64,000 nt of DNA from Pararge aegeria (GCF_905163445.1 NC_053190.1:15688501-15752500); one strand, 5' to 3'; shown: positions 9,443 through 20,384, numbered from the stretch's first letter. Numbers and translations: made by a program. Notes: generated by a model from the sequence alone, not told the origin.

Positions 9443-9829
9443 TTATTTATAAAAAAAACAGAAAACATGACAGTTATAAGCAATCAACCTATGTTGAATT
9501 AAAGCCTAGCGAAACTAATAAAAAACCCGGGTGCCACTTATATGGCAATATATTTAAAAAAAATAAAAATAAAATAAATAAATAAAATAAATATTTGGCA
9601 AAGTAAGTGTATAGAAAATAATAGTTCCATTTTTATCCGTAATATGACGAGGTTTTTTATTTTCCAGGTATTTTTCAGGTCAAGATTTTAATCGGATAAT
9701 TATTGCCACGGAATATAAAAAAGTAGGGAGCACCTGGACAAGAAATTGAATATTTATTAATATACTGATAAATAGAACATAGTACATGTACATCCTCGTA
9801 GTACATTAGTGCATTTGTAGTTTATCCGT

Positions 9830-10040
9830 AAAGCATTTTGTCCGTAAAGTCTGTTCTGCGATATATTAACTCGCTGCGAACGCATCAAAGTGTCACTCGG
9901 CGCAAATGTTTGTATTTACTTTCCCTTTTTTGCGAGTGTGCACGCCTGTGGAGGATTCGCGATCGATAAGCAAATATGGGAGCACTTTTATATTTCAAAC
10001 TAAAAATGGAGTCAGTTCAGGCTTTGGCGCTGAATATTTA
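9830..10040. repeat. O repeat, copy 2
   Basis: 'ctgcgatatattaactcgct', 'gaacgcatcaaagtgtcact', 'tttgtatttactttccct' and 'cacgcctgtggaggattcgc' align with copy 1 at 8670-8850 in the same orientation. Confidence 0.6.
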
Positions 10041-10154
10041 CTTGGTATCGATATTTATACACAGCCTTTTAATATTAATGCCCTAATGCAGGGCATTCTT
10101 TGAGGGACAGAGGTCACACTTAAAAACTATCTCCTATGATAATAGCTATCTCCC

Positions 10155-10458
10155 ATGATCTCTGTGGCGCAACGGGGAGCGCTATGAATTTAAGTAAGAG
10201 GTCCTGGGGTCGATTCCCGACAGGGGAATTTATTTTTTCTGAATTTTCTTGGGTCTGGTCTTATAGGAGGCTTTTGCCGTGACTAGTTACCAATCTACCG
10301 ACAAAAACGTCCTGCTAATCGATTTAGTGTTCCAGTGCGATGTCGCGTAGAACCCAATTAGGGGTATGACTACCATACTCCCTAACAGGTTAGCCCGCTA
10401 CCATCTTAGACTGCATCATCACTTCAAGGGCTAACTTGTAGTGGAAAAAAAGGTCCAA
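10155..10458 (+). mobile_element. SINE family B, full-length
   Basis: tRNA-like head 'ctctgtggcgcaacggggag' with 'ggggtcgattcccgac' as B box, linker 'ttctgaattttcttgggtct', body 'aggcttttgccgtgactagt', 'gatttagtgttccagtgcga', 'ggttagcccgctaccatctt', and end 'aacttgtagtggaaaaaaa'. It lacks part of the region between 'catcatcact' and 'caagggctaact' that other copies keep. Confidence 0.85.
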
Positions 10459-10724
10459 TAATGAGTTATATCAAAAGTTAGTGATAATAGCCGGGTTAGA
10501 CGGCTAAATGTGTTCTCCGAGACAAACTTCAGATTAGTACTTTTTCAGTACTTTAACAAAAAAAAAACACAGAAAATAATTTTTAAACCTGGGATCAGAT
10601 CCAGTAACTCGTGATCCGTACTTCAACATGGCACCTAAAATATATACTTAGGCACATAGACGTAGACATGAAGCATAAAACCTACGTATCAGATTGATGA
10701 ACACAGGGCAGAACGTTGCAGAAC

Positions 10725-10865
10725 GTGTTCCTTGCATGACTATAATTATTGATATTCGTTTATGTTCATAAGCATCACTTATGTTTATAAGCGATGGTTA
10801 TAAACATCTTTTTACCATCGGGTGGGCCACTTGCTTGGTCCAGCAATTATTAATTTAAAAAAAAA
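10725..10865 (+). mobile_element. J repeat 3' fragment
   Basis: 'aacgtgttccttgcatg' and 'taccatcgggtgggccactt' match the 3' part of J, separated by an AT-rich insertion containing a repeated 'ttatgtt(c/t)ataagc' unit at 10,761-10,795. Confidence 0.5.
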
Positions 10866-10899
10866 TTAAGACAATTTTAAATGTTCAACATTCTCAACT

Positions 10900-11050
10900 A
10901 CACTTTCGTAGCGCAGTTAAAAAAGGATTTCACCATTTGCAATATGTGTGTTTGCTCAAAACAAACGTATTCGAGTCCAACTTGATACGAGTATTTGTAT
11001 TGCATTCCCTTTTTATGTTCCTTTATTTACATCGATGGCACCGGCCAGTA
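10900..11050. repeat. O repeat, copy 3 (degraded)
   Basis: 'acgagtatttgtattgcatt' followed by 'ccctttttatg' and a preceding 'caaaacaaacgtattcgagt' resemble copies 1 and 2 in order and spacing, but at much lower similarity. Confidence 0.35.
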
Positions 11051-11264
11051 ATGTAAAATACTACTTTTAGCGTTTAAACTTAAGTGGATTCTTCTCTGCA
11101 AGCCAAATTTCGCGTGGGCTTACAACAAGATTCGCTTTAGCTTTTAACAATTCACCGCAATCTACCGATAGCGGTAATTCTTAAGATTCCTTTAGAGATC
11201 GCAGCTCTTTAACATTAACAAAGTGGTGAAAAGTTATGCTAACGACATTACTAATCTGTGATCC

Positions 11265-11465
11265 ATATTGTTAAAACGAAGCGCTTTGTTTTTATTATTT
11301 TTTTTCGTATATATGTTTAGCTCTACCACTGCACAAACTTGATGAAAATTGGCACATATATAACTATCCGGGACGGACGGCAATCTTATACTTTTTACAT
11401 AGGCCCGGAAAAGTAAAAGTTCGCGAGGGTTTTTTAATATTAGAAAAAACTTCATTAAAATTTCA
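11265..11465 (+). mobile_element. Lep1/Helitron-like variant
   Basis: 'gcgctttgtttttattattt', 'ctttttacataggcccggaa' and 'aaagttcgcgagggtttttt' follow the Lep1-type order (gcga..gtttgttt, ctactttttatcccggaa, gttcccgcgggatttt). Strongly diverged, and the terminus is not recognisable. Confidence 0.4.
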
Positions 11466-11779
11466 TGCAGTTAAAAACAGCAATTGTTAGGAGCTCTATT
11501 TCGGAAATAAAGTGATTATAAACGAGGTAACACCGTCATCCCTTAAACGAGACGCATCTCTAAGTAGATCAACATATGGATAGATGGACTCTGCCGTTCT
11601 TTGTATTTATGCGGTTGTAGTAATGTTAACTATTTATATATAGCAAGTGCTCTAAAACCTTTTTTAATTTACGATCGGATAGGTAGTTCTTGCATTATTA
11701 TGCAACAGGCAAGCTTTCGTAAATCTTAAAACATATTGATAGGTATGTTACCCAACACGCAGAATTTCAATTTTGACTT

Positions 11780-11960
11780 TTCACGCTGTACCAAGTCTGT
11801 TATCAAGACGCTGTTTTCCGCTCTTACTAGAGAGAATATTTAAAAACATACGGAAACCTCATTCTGCCATTACTGTATGCAGTGTATCTTGCCCAAAAAC
11901 TTTTAAAACATTCTGCGCAGGTCTCACTTTACACCCGCGGAATGTTACTAGATGACATTT
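11780..11960 (-). repeat. L repeat, copy 1
   Basis: The reverse complement of 11845-11955 ('cattccgcgggtgtaaagtg', 'ctgcatacagtaatggcag') aligns with 40845-40940. An adjoining segment, 'ctgttatcaagacgctgttt' at 11,798, recurs at 12,131 in direct orientation. Unrecognised. The 60-codon ORF here is just this repeat. Confidence 0.5.
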
Positions 11961-12120
11961 TTTTTCCCATTTTCCCATTTTATGGTGAACGCTTAGAACA
12001 TTAGAGGTAACCTCATTACTGTCAACTACTAAATGGTATGAAGTGACTAACCGTTTGTTCGAGAAATCAATCTAAAGTGGAGTGGTTTTACTTATACATA
12101 AGAAATTCGATTTTTTATTT

Positions 12121-12200
12121 TCTCGCTGAACCAAGGCTGTTATCAAGACGCTAGACTCCGCTCTTACAGGAGAGAATTATTAAAAGCATAGGAGCATGTC
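12121..12200. repeat. partial direct duplicate of 11780-11860
   Basis: 'ctgttatcaagacgct', 'ccgctcttac.agagagaat' and 'aaa.cata' are shared with 11,798-11,850, about 333 bp apart, indicating a local duplication or two copies of the same element end. Confidence 0.5.
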
Positions 12201-12439
12201 TAATGTTGGTTAGTGGGCTTTAGCGATTATACATATGTATTATATGTATATGATAGTAACCCGAAATGACAGCTTAGCTTGCTAACAAATAACAACCAAG
12301 CATTGGTACTGAGATAATTAAAAACAAATCCATTAAGAATGTGTTCTCAGAATTTTATGATCCGTACTTATCATCCAAATTTACGTCGTATTTAAAAATT
12401 TCTTGCAAGTTCTTCTTATTAGCTAATTGAAGATGTAGT

Positions 12440-12650
12440 ATTCCTATTCGATTTTATATGCGACTGTATACCTAGTATATTTTTATCGAAGGTTACAGCA
12501 CAATAATACACCTGCCATTGCACTCGATGCAATTGTTTGCATTTCCGCTCCCCTTTCGCTATTCGCCGTATGCCTGACGACGAAAAGGTGGAGGTCGATA
12601 AACAAAATGTAGGTAGGCGCTTTTTCATTTCACAGCCAAAGCACTAGAAC
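12440..12650. repeat. O repeat, copy 4 (degraded)
   Basis: 'cactcgatgcaattgtttgc', 'tttccgctcccctttcgct' and 'gcctgacgac..aaggtggagg' parallel the O blocks 'cactcggcgcaaatgtttgt', 'tttccctttt' and 'gcctgtggagg'. Probably an older copy. Confidence 0.35.
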
Positions 12651-12837
12651 CAATAGGACCGGCCAATAAACGACTTAGTTTGCACTGCGTGTATACGTTA
12701 TATCACTGTTTAAATACCATACAGTTTTCATTTTTTCTTTTTAACAAGATGACGCGGTGAACTATGTACCACCTATTAAAATTTATTTAGCTCTAGCCAT
12801 TCATAACCCATTGTTATCAGTACGTACGCCATTTGTC

Positions 12838-13040
12838 CAGTGGCGTGCATGTAGGGTACTGGAGACTTTTCCATTTTATATCATCTGCGTGCTTAGTGCA
12901 TAACGTGTGCATAGCAGTGTATAGAACTTAAAGGTAGGCTTCTCTTTGTATAATGAAGTTTTTGTAACTCTTACAGGAGATTTTTATTACATTTTATATC
13001 ATCTGCCTATTTAGCACATACCTGTTTACAAGTCATTGCT
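12838..13040. mobile_element. decayed hAT-type MITE, relative of 61043-61244
   Basis: Starts with the TIR sequence 'cagtggcgtgcatgtagggt' and contains two copies of 'cattttatatcatctgc' (12,871 and 12,994) with 'gtgcataacgtgtgcat' between. The 61.0-kb element has the same TIR and subterminal sequence in inverted orientation. This copy is rearranged and its right terminus is not intact. Confidence 0.6.
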
Positions 13041-13044
13041 GCAT

Positions 13045-14280
13045 CAAAGTGGTAATACGCATTAATGTAATTTTCTTTATTTTTCTTTTATCTGAACCAC
13101 ACTGATATTTAAGAGTTTATATGAGATTAAGGCTAGGCAATTATTTATAACACAGTTGGTTTGGTTTTATTTTGTGGTGATTTCTTTGCTTATGTTTGGG
13201 TGATCTAAAAAAAGTGTACTAATCATACATAATTTTGGCATTTATCATATTGTTCAATATCATTATAACAACACACTTTTATTATATTGATCTGTTCCCT
13301 TCTACCACAAGTATTCCAAAACTTATATAGGATTATATTAAATATTATCTATTATTTGTATTATAGTTATAAAATGAGGTGTATTGGGTGTAGCAAGCAT
13401 ATTTAAAATTGATTTGACAACAGTATTGATGCTTGTTAAGAACTACATAACGTGGAAGTGAACGAGATAAAGTAGCTAATTTAAATAATCAAAATTGACA
13501 TTTTAAATTATATGAGTGATAAAACTCGAAATATACTTTTGCAGAATTTATAATTAAATATGAAATTTTGTAATAAAATATAAAATATTCAGGCACACGC
13601 AAATAAGTTTTACAATTCGATATATAATCAAAAATTATTGTCTTGTGAGGTTTATAATAAATTTTATCAACGACAGTGTTTTTACGTATGTACAAAGTTA
13701 GGATATATTTAGTGCCCTACTGTATGATTCCAAAACCCTGATATGAGAATGTCTTTTTTTATTGTTTTGCGGGACGTGGTTAGCTGGCGTTCGGAATTAT
13801 TTAAACCCAGACAGACATGTACACACACCCTTACTGTAGAATCTATGCATACAGCAACAGTACTGCTACAATTTTTAAACGTTTGTTACTGGAGGTTGAA
13901 TTGTATGCAATTTCCATTAAAAGAATTATGAATTTTGTGTAACCTATTAGTAAGTTGTAGTCAAGTTATACTTAATGTTTAAATTTCTCGTTAATTCAGT
14001 AAGCTTATTCATCACAGTACCATAAAATTAATCATTATAAATAAGAATTATTCTTATGATATAAAGGCCCACTTGAAGCTATTGTTCGTGAAGATTAATT
14101 TTTGCCACGGACCGATATAACAAAAGAAGAAAAAAGAAACGGCCCAAATAGGGGACTGTCATCTTTGATTTATATAATATAATGACTTTTCACCAGCGAC
14201 AGATGATAGGATGATATGGAATTAAATTACTAAAAAGTGGTTTATTACAAACATACATTTTATTCTCAAATGTTTTATAA
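13045..14280. other. AT-rich, no recognised feature
   Basis: Very AT-rich DNA. The 13,489-13,695 and 13,743-13,931 ORFs match nothing else in the window and have no domain I recognise. No poly-A tails or terminal repeats are visible. Confidence 0.55.
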
Positions 14281-14284
14281 TGAA

Positions 14285-14550
14285 AATTAAGCGTAATTTG
14301 CTATACTGCGCGTAAAGCAGGAGTATTACGGTGCTACACCATACGGTGTAAACTATAATTTCTTCAATCTTTATGCTTCACACGAAACAGATCTGAGCCC
14401 AAAATCCTCAGGAGATGTTGACTTTACTATAAATTATTGTAATCTGAACAATTATTCATTTTAAAATCAACATCTCCTGAGGATGCTCCGGTTTCGGAGC
14501 GAAACGTGTGTAGAGGATACATTGCCGAAGACATGTTCGGAACCCCGTTT
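14285..14550. mobile_element. D foldback element
   Basis: Left arm: 'ttaagcgtaatttgctatac', 'taatttcttcaatcttta'. The centre is an inverted repeat, 14404-14421 against 14467-14484 ('atcctcaggagatgttga' and its complement). It is followed by 'gctccggtttcggagcgaaa' and 'cattgccgaaga'. Other D elements are at 21.97, 22.54, 26.61, 42.0 and 48.2 kb. 'ctccggtttcggag' is itself a short dyad. Non-coding. Confidence 0.7.
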
Positions 14551-14559
14551 TTATCCTAA

Positions 14560-15040
14560 TAAAATATTAAAGACAAAAAGCACTACGATCAAGAGAACAA
14601 ACGAACCAAAACAAACAAAGTTATACACAATTACAAACAAAATTAAAGCAAAACAGTAAAAAAGGGTAATATTAACATAAGCAATCAAAGTCCTAAGTTT
14701 TAAGAAGGCACTTTAGCAAGAGCCTTGATATATAACATATCGACGTTCTTGCTAAAATTATGTTATTAGAGACCACCTTTATATTACAAAATGTTGTTAC
14801 GAAGTGTGTACTTTTTGTGCCAAAATTGAATCAATATCAAAATTTTATTTTTGGCTTTTGGTCTGATGACAAAACTTATATTTTGCAACTATAAAATACG
14901 ATGAAGTACCATATAAAAATATTTCAGCAACCCAGTTGTTGTGTTTTATTGATTGAATTGTGCAGCGGTGCATACAATTTTGCAGACATATTTATTTAAT
15001 AGACCTAACCGTAATTTACACCTAAAGCCTAACTTTTTGC
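14560..15040. other. no recognised feature
   Basis: AT-rich sequence. One short inverted pair, 'tttagcaaga' and 'tcttgctaaa' at about 14,711 and 14,745, could form a 10-bp stem. Confidence 0.5.
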
Positions 15041-15043
15041 CTA

Positions 15044-15175
15044 TCTTTACTAATATTATAAATGGAAGTGTGTTTGTTTTTTTGTTTGTTTGACCTTCCT
15101 TCACGCCCTAACTAAGCAGCCAATCTACTAGATTTGGCATAAAGTTAGTTGAGATAATGGAAAGATTTAAGTTAA
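15044..15175 (+). mobile_element. Lep1-like 5' half
   Basis: 'ttactaatattataaatgga', 'agtgtgtttgtttttttg', 'ccttccttcacgccctaact', 'gcataaagttagttga'. The 'ctactttttatccc' half is missing; a family B SINE takes over at about 15,175, which may be the interrupting event. Confidence 0.65.
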
Positions 15176-15440
15176 AGGTCCCAGATTTAATTCAGAGTAG
15201 GGGAAATTTGGGAATTTATAATTTCTGAATTTTCTCTGGTCTGGTCTGGTCATCGGCCGTAGCTAGCTGCCACAGTACCGACAAAAACGTTACGCTAAGC
15301 GTTATTAAGCGCCTAGATACCGATTAAGAGTATGGGTGATTATTACTGCCCTACTCCCTAACAGGTTAGCCCGCTACCATCATCACTTACCATCAAATGA
15401 GATTGCAGTTAAGGTCTAACATGTAGTGGAATAAAAAAAA
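15175..15440 (+). mobile_element. SINE family B, 5'-degraded
   Basis: 'aaaggtcccagatttaattc' (decayed B box), 'aatttctgaattttctctgg', 'gttacgctaagcgttattaa', 'ccctaacaggttagcccgct', and the end 'taacatgtagtggaataaaa'. A 5-bp reiteration 'ggtctggtctggtc' lies at the linker. Confidence 0.8.
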
Positions 15441-15589
15441 GTAACATAAGCTACTTTCACAACCACGCCGACGGATTATAGAGACCCAAAAACAAGATTG
15501 GTGCTTTTATATCGATACAATATTTGTACGTGAGTACGTGTACAGCGAGAGATAATCTACATAAGTACTTAAACTAAGTTACAAAAGAG

Positions 15590-15890
15590 CCACCTTAAAG
15601 TATGGATGCTTAAACAAATCCTCAATCCCAACACAATATAACTCCTTACGCCACCGCTAGTTAAACCTCCGAATTTGCGAGCGAAGCGTCCGTCGTAGCG
15701 CTAATGAAGCCAGCGTAAACCGCTCCAAACCGGTTTACTAACGTGACAACACAACTTTTTGCCGCGGTAAAGGTTTACTCCCGGGCCGGATTAGCCAATG
15801 TGTACTCGGAATAAGACAAGTGTCTCCGCAGCTAATTAAGATTAACACTGGGCTTATTGCATGTTAAACCTTTGCACAGCGTAGGACATT
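15590..15890 (+). repeat. H repeat, unit 1
   Basis: 'taaagtatgg', 'aaacaaatcctcaatcccaa', 'cgagcgaagcgtccg', 'aaaccgctccaaaccggttt', 'tttttgccgcggtaaaggtt', 'agacaagtgtctccgcagct'. Three more units follow in the same orientation at 15.98, 16.26 and 17.18 kb, and three inverted partial units lie at 39.6, 41.3 and 41.9 kb. Unrecognised family; no ORF. Confidence 0.65.
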
Positions 15891-15969
15891 ATTGTAGTAA
15901 AACACGATGTGGAGAATCAATTACTAAAATAATTAAAAACTAAACTTTTTTTAAATTAGTTAACGTATT

Positions 15970-16200
15970 GAACCATCAACCTCCTTACCATCGATTGTTA
16001 AACCGCTGAATTTTGCGAGCGAAGCGTCGATCGACGCTCTAGTAGAACTAACATAAACCGCTCCAAACTTGATGTAGTATCGTGACAACACAACTTTTTG
16101 TTTGCAGTCAATGGTTACTTAACAGGCCATATTAGCTTGGCTGTACTTAGTACAGGACAAGTGTCTCTGAAGTTAAGTAAGATTAACACTAGTAGAATTG
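15970..16200 (+). repeat. H repeat, unit 2
   Basis: 'gcgagcgaagcgtcgatcga', 'cataaaccgctccaaacttg', 'gtgacaacacaactttttg', 'gacaagtgtctctgaagtta'. Shares order and spacing with unit 1 but is diverged. Confidence 0.6.
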
Positions 16201-16257
16201 TAGAACGCCTTAAGTATAAATGATACATTTTTTTTATATAGTGAATTTAGTGAGCCT

Positions 16258-16440
16258 TCTCACAAATCCTTAATACCACACTAATATAGCTCCTTACTAA
16301 CGATAATGAAAACACTTAATTTGCAAGCGAAGCGTCTATTTAAGCGCTTATAAAGCCAGCATTAACCGCCTCAAACCGGTTTAGTATCATGACTACATTT
16401 AACCACGGTGTATACAACATAAAACAAGCTTTTTGACAAT
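16258..16440 (+). repeat. H repeat, unit 3 (3'-truncated)
   Basis: 'acaaatccttaataccacac', 'gcaagcgaagcgtctattta', 'attaaccgcctcaaaccggt'. The segment corresponding to 'gacaagtgtctc' in units 1 and 2 is absent. Confidence 0.55.
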
Positions 16441-16549
16441 TAGTTAAGAAGTAAGAATACTTACTTATACTTACTTCAAGAAGCATAGTTAAGTTTTATT
16501 TTAATATTTTTGATGCTCTTGTTCTTGAAGTAGGTATAATCCCATCTTA

Positions 16550-16978
16550 GGCTCATCTCAATATACAATTTTACAATAAACTACCGGTTGATATCTTGGG
16601 GATGTCACTAAAGAAGTTCAAAGTTTGTATTAAGCGAAAGCTTATAGAAAAGTCCTATTGTAGTATAAAGGATTACGTAAACGATAAAAAGCTTGGGTGT
16701 AAACAATTGCTCTAACCAGGTTGCTTCTTAAATATTTTCTGATGACAATGTGAGATGGTGATAACAAAAAGAACACCCGGCTAAGTTTGTTGTGGGCTTC
16801 TTCTTAGACCAGGGCGCGATTGGAACCCTCGTAGCTTTAGTTTTAAGTTTACGATTGTAGTTATAGCCATCACTACTCACTGCTATGTACACATTTTGTA
16901 TATAATAACGCATCAAAAGTGCCATCTATGTGCCTATTTGAATAAAGAAATATTTGACTTTGACTTTGACTTAAGATT
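16550..16978 (+). mobile_element. CR1-like LINE 3' end with (ttgact)n tail
   Basis: Carries the LINE ORF end ('aagttcaaagtttgtattaa', 'gcttatagaaaagtcctatt'), then 'gtgagatggtgataacaaaa', 'gaccagggcgcgattggaac', 'ctcgtagctttagttttaag', and terminates 'tatttgactttgactttgac'. The direct (ttgact)n tail is the best-preserved 3' terminus of this subfamily in the window. It sits between H units 3 and 4. Confidence 0.8.
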
Positions 16979-17179
16979 ATCATATCAAAATGTACTTTTT
17001 TTATTAAACTTGTTCTTTCAATGACTGAGTGTGCTCTCAGTACTGGACAGAGGGGAGTTGTGCTAACAATAAATTTTTATGAAAGAAAGTATTTTACAAT
17101 AGGTATAAAATACAGCCTATTAAAATTGAGTTAAACTGCCGAAAACAAAATATGTTTGCTAAATCCACTTAAGTACCTT

Positions 17180-17430
17180 TACTAAGTTGCGCCGCCTTAA
17201 AGTATGGGTAATTAAACAAATCCTCAACCCCAACACGATATAACTCCTCACCTCTGTAATTAAACCACTGAATTCGCGAGAGTCGACGCGCTAATATAAT
17301 AAAGCCAACATAAATCGCTCTGAACCGGATAATATATCGCGACGGCACTACTTTTCGCCGCGGTAAAAGTAAGATATTTCACCGCAGTAAAGGTTTTACT
17401 ACCGAGCCTTGATAGTTCATGTGTACTTAG
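17180..17430 (+). repeat. H repeat, unit 4
   Basis: 'ccttaaagtatgggtaatta', 'aacaaatcctcaaccccaac', 'ataaatcgctctgaaccgg', with a duplicated 'gccgcggtaaaa'/'accgcagtaaagg' segment at 17,357-17,393. It aligns with unit 1 across the LINE end that separates them. Confidence 0.6.
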
Positions 17431-17483
17431 CATAAAATAAGTATGCTTGGTTGCACACTAATTCGGACGTATTCTAAGACTAA

Positions 17484-17672
17484 GTGCAATTCACATATAC
17501 GGGCGTAACTGGAAATAAGATCATGAAACTAGTTGAATTGATCAAAGTGCGAAACGCTGCTGACACCATTAACCGAACCTCGCTGGCCGAAAGTCGAAAG
17601 CTATTCGCATATGCTGACTATGCCATCCTTATCGTGAAACTACAACTTGGCACTCGTGCTATAAATCGATAA
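17484..17672 (+). CDS. 62-codon ORF of unknown nature
   Basis: Less AT-rich than its surroundings, with ordinary amino-acid composition and no recognisable motif. It ends just before a short dyad, 'gacgtactcgtacgtc' (17,673-17,688). No repeat relative is seen in the window. It might be a relic exon or TE piece, or chance; there is no splice or promoter evidence. Confidence 0.15.
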   Translation: MQFTYTGVTGNKIMKLVELIKVRNAADTINRTSLAESRKLFAYADYAILIVKLQLGTRAINR

Positions 17673-17689
17673 GACGTACTCGTACGTCG

Positions 17690-18100
17690 GTTTTTTTCTT
17701 AAGACTTCCACAATCCATAGTCCTGTGCAGCATGCTTCCAACTTGCGAAATTTTTACAAATTTAAATTTATTTCTTACAATCATTGTAAATACTATATTA
17801 CCATCCAGCATTCAAGTCATTGAAAGATACTACTTTGATACCAGTTTTGTGCATTTGGATCGTTTTCTTATAATAATCTAACTGATGCGGCCTACACTAT
17901 GCGTACGTATGTACCATGCTACTTTATAGTAATGCTTATGAATACAAATGTACGCTTAATAATAACTTGTTGTTAAAAAAAATTAAATTTAAACCTGTTT
18001 ATGTATCTCGATAATATTACGCTAATCTTCATTATGAAAGATTTTTGCGCTCGAGAAGGTTGCACTAGTTTATTAATGTTATATCTTTAAACGAGCAATT
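17690..18100. other. no recognised feature
   Basis: AT-rich sequence with no terminal repeats, simple tails or long ORFs. Confidence 0.5.
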
Positions 18101-18104
18101 CTTG

Positions 18105-18288
18105 TATATATATAATTGGAATTTCGGGATCGGCTCCAACGATTTTCATGAAATTTAGTATACAGGGGGTTTCGGGGGCGATAAATCGACCTAGCTAGGA
18201 TTCATTTTTAGAAAATGTCATTTCATTTGTGTTTTTCGGTAATAACCGATTTGGTGCAACGAAGTTGCAAGGGTCAGCTAGTTAATGT
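18105..18288 (+). mobile_element. Helitron-like repeat ('tttcgggatcggctccaacg')
   Basis: 'gaatttcgggatcggctcca', 'ttttcatgaaatttagtata', 'cagggggtttcgggggcgat', ending 'ttgcaagggtcagctagtta'. The 'cagctagt' end is shared with Lep1-like repeats. A short related piece, 'gggaatttcgggatcatt', lies at 49,170. Confidence 0.6.
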
Positions 18289-18447
18289 TTTAAGTAAGAA
18301 AAAAACAAAAGAAATATTTCTATAATGTTAATTAATGGAACTTGTAGCAATGGTCTGGATGAACGTCCGCCTTGTAGCTTTTGCACGTACCCTGAATGTA
18401 TTAACGTTTCAACTTGTTTTTGATTTGCTTCAGGTTTTTATTTTCAA

Positions 18448-18893
18448 CTAGCTGTTGCCCGCGACTTCGTCTGCGTTTGATTTTGTTTTTTGATGTGGCA
18501 TTAAATTTAGTTGTAGATCTATAAAAAATTTAAAGAATATAGTATCGCTAAGCCTTAAATGAGCAGTTTGCTGCTGTCGGCTTAGGAGTTCGGTCCTCTA
18601 TCTCCAACCATAGTTTGGGCAAAATTAAACACATATTATAACCTCTATAGTACAAAAATAATTATTTAAATCGGTTATAATTTGTCGGAGTTATGGTGTA
18701 AAATCGTCAAACACTCATCCCCTCTCCCAAAGGAACCGAGCTTAATGTCAGGATAAAAAGTATTCTATATTACTTCTAACACTTCCAAGAATATGTTTAC
18801 AAAGTTTCACGAGGATCGGTTTAGTAGTTTTTGCTTGAAAGCGTAACAAACAATATTACATTCATATTTATAATATTAGTAGGGATATCTTCT
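18448..18893 (-). mobile_element. Helitron-like repeat, near complete
   Basis: On the plus strand it starts 'ctagctgttgcccgcgactt' and ends 'tttataatattagtagggat'. Internal blocks: 'aatcggttataatttgtcgg', 'cttaatgtcaggataaaaag', 'acaaagtttcacgaggatcg', 'gtttttgcttgaaagcgtaa'. A shorter copy in the same orientation lies at 54,230-54,490. The minus-strand call rests on treating the 'cagctag' side as the 3' end. Confidence 0.65.
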
Positions 18894-18899
18894 AGTAAA

Positions 18900-19395
18900 G
18901 GTCTAGGTTATTTTTCTACGATGTTATCTAGTATTCTAGAATTTAATAGGTTTTTCGTATACCCATCGGATTTAAATAAATACCGTTTGTTTAAGAATTC
19001 GATTTAATCCAACTAAATAAACGTTTTAGGCTGAAAGAGCGAGCAGCGTGGTGACGGGTGTGCGGTTAAAAATGTATAAACGGACAAAAATAAAATGTAA
19101 CCCGCAATCCAATCCTGTGCAAACACTCTGTTAGAGTTTTTTCATCCAAATGAAAACATAAAACCAAATTGTGTGATGATGATAATTATTGTACCACATG
19201 CTTTTACATAACGCTCTAAAAACATAGTTTTAAAATAGTGTGCAAAACATGACACTGATACCTTAAGGTGGAGACGTCTCCATTTATTTTTTTGTTATAA
19301 CAATCACTATTGTTTACAGCGTATGGTACAAAGAGATCGTCATTTACTATTTGTATCTCTATCTATCATTTATTTATATAATTTTTTTTTTTTTT
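18900..19395. other. no recognised feature
   Basis: AT-rich with a patch at 19,030-19,110 that is more balanced. A palindromic 'ggagacgtctcc' occurs at 19,270. A run of 14 T falls at 19,383-19,396. Confidence 0.5.
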
Positions 19396-19710
19396 AATCA
19401 TCAACAGTTTAATCTATATCACGTCTAGTCACGGGACGCCTGGCAGATGTGAAACATCGAGATTGTTTTCTGTAAGTTATTGCAGATATTGCCTAATGAA
19501 AAGATAAAGCATTACATATTTGTTCCACAAATAAAAATTGGATTGAACAAATTGATAACCACTCCTTTTTGTAAGTCGGTTAGTAATCACTGTTTTATTA
19601 CAAAATTAATATTCATTTTTATTGTTACATACGAAATACAAAAATTCAATCATGTAGCCATGATTGAAAAATCAAGTTTACCCCGCGCCTATAGATGTTT
19701 CACATCAAAA
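19395..19710. mobile_element. possible small element with 13-bp inverted repeats
   Basis: 'gatgtgaaacatc' at about 19,447 and its exact reverse complement 'gatgtttcacatc' at about 19,693 bracket roughly 230 bp of AT-rich DNA. The left arm sits beside 'gggacgcctggca' and the right beside 'ccccgcgcctat'. Internally 'aaccactcctttttgtaagt' followed by 'cggtta' matches a tail common in lepidopteran repeats. The 79-codon ORF inside has no recognised domain. Confidence 0.4.
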
Positions 19711-19740
19711 ACACTTTAAAAAAATTCATTAAAAAAATTC

Positions 19741-20000
19741 CCTCCTTCGCTTGAGGAGCTATTGAGAACCCAAGCAACCGGCGGACTGGATTCCAGAGTG
19801 CGGAACATCGCCACAATACGCGTCGTTTCAAAGACTACTTACTGCCTTCTGATTTCGTCCCATGATCCAAAACCAAGGAAAAGCTGATCGTCTGTCTGAT
19901 GAAGATGTTGTTCGAAGCTTTTCAAGATAAGACATTGACAGAGACAACTATCGGAACAATAACGGTCTACTCAACACTCCACATGGCGGTAATCCCGTGA
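19741..20000. other. GC-richer island of unknown origin
   Basis: Base composition is clearly less AT-rich than its neighbours. Forward frame from 19,741 stays open for 48 codons, and the +1 frame continues for another 15 with an acidic patch (SDEDVV). I recognise no family. It could be a decayed TE ORF or a gene relic; no repeat partner exists in the window. Confidence 0.3.
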
Positions 20001-20384
20001 GCAAGGTTACCTATACCTTATATATAGGTAATATATAGGTCAAGGTATTTTGATACTTTTATTCTTTTCAGCTGTTTTTTTTTGGACGACCCTTAAGCGT
20101 ATATCTTCTCTTAATTATTATTATTATTTAGCTTTACATTTATAAAAATAATAATAATAATAGAAAATATATTAATTGTAGCTTTGAATGTATAGAAAAA
20201 AACCGCAATGTATATGGCTCGTGCCGACTTTGTACATTCCCTAAGGTGCCGGAGATTTACTGCACTGTAAGAGTATATAGTAATAATTGTTATGAGTATT
20301 ATTGTTTTTGTTTCGTCTTCTAAGTTAAGTAAAATCCTCTTGTCCTTAAAATAAGCAAATATCAAAGTAAAACTATGGCTCCGG

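Noticed and set aside
20111..20365. 84-codon minus ORF in AT-rich DNA
   Set aside because: Low-complexity Ile/Asn-rich translation of (aat)n-type sequence.
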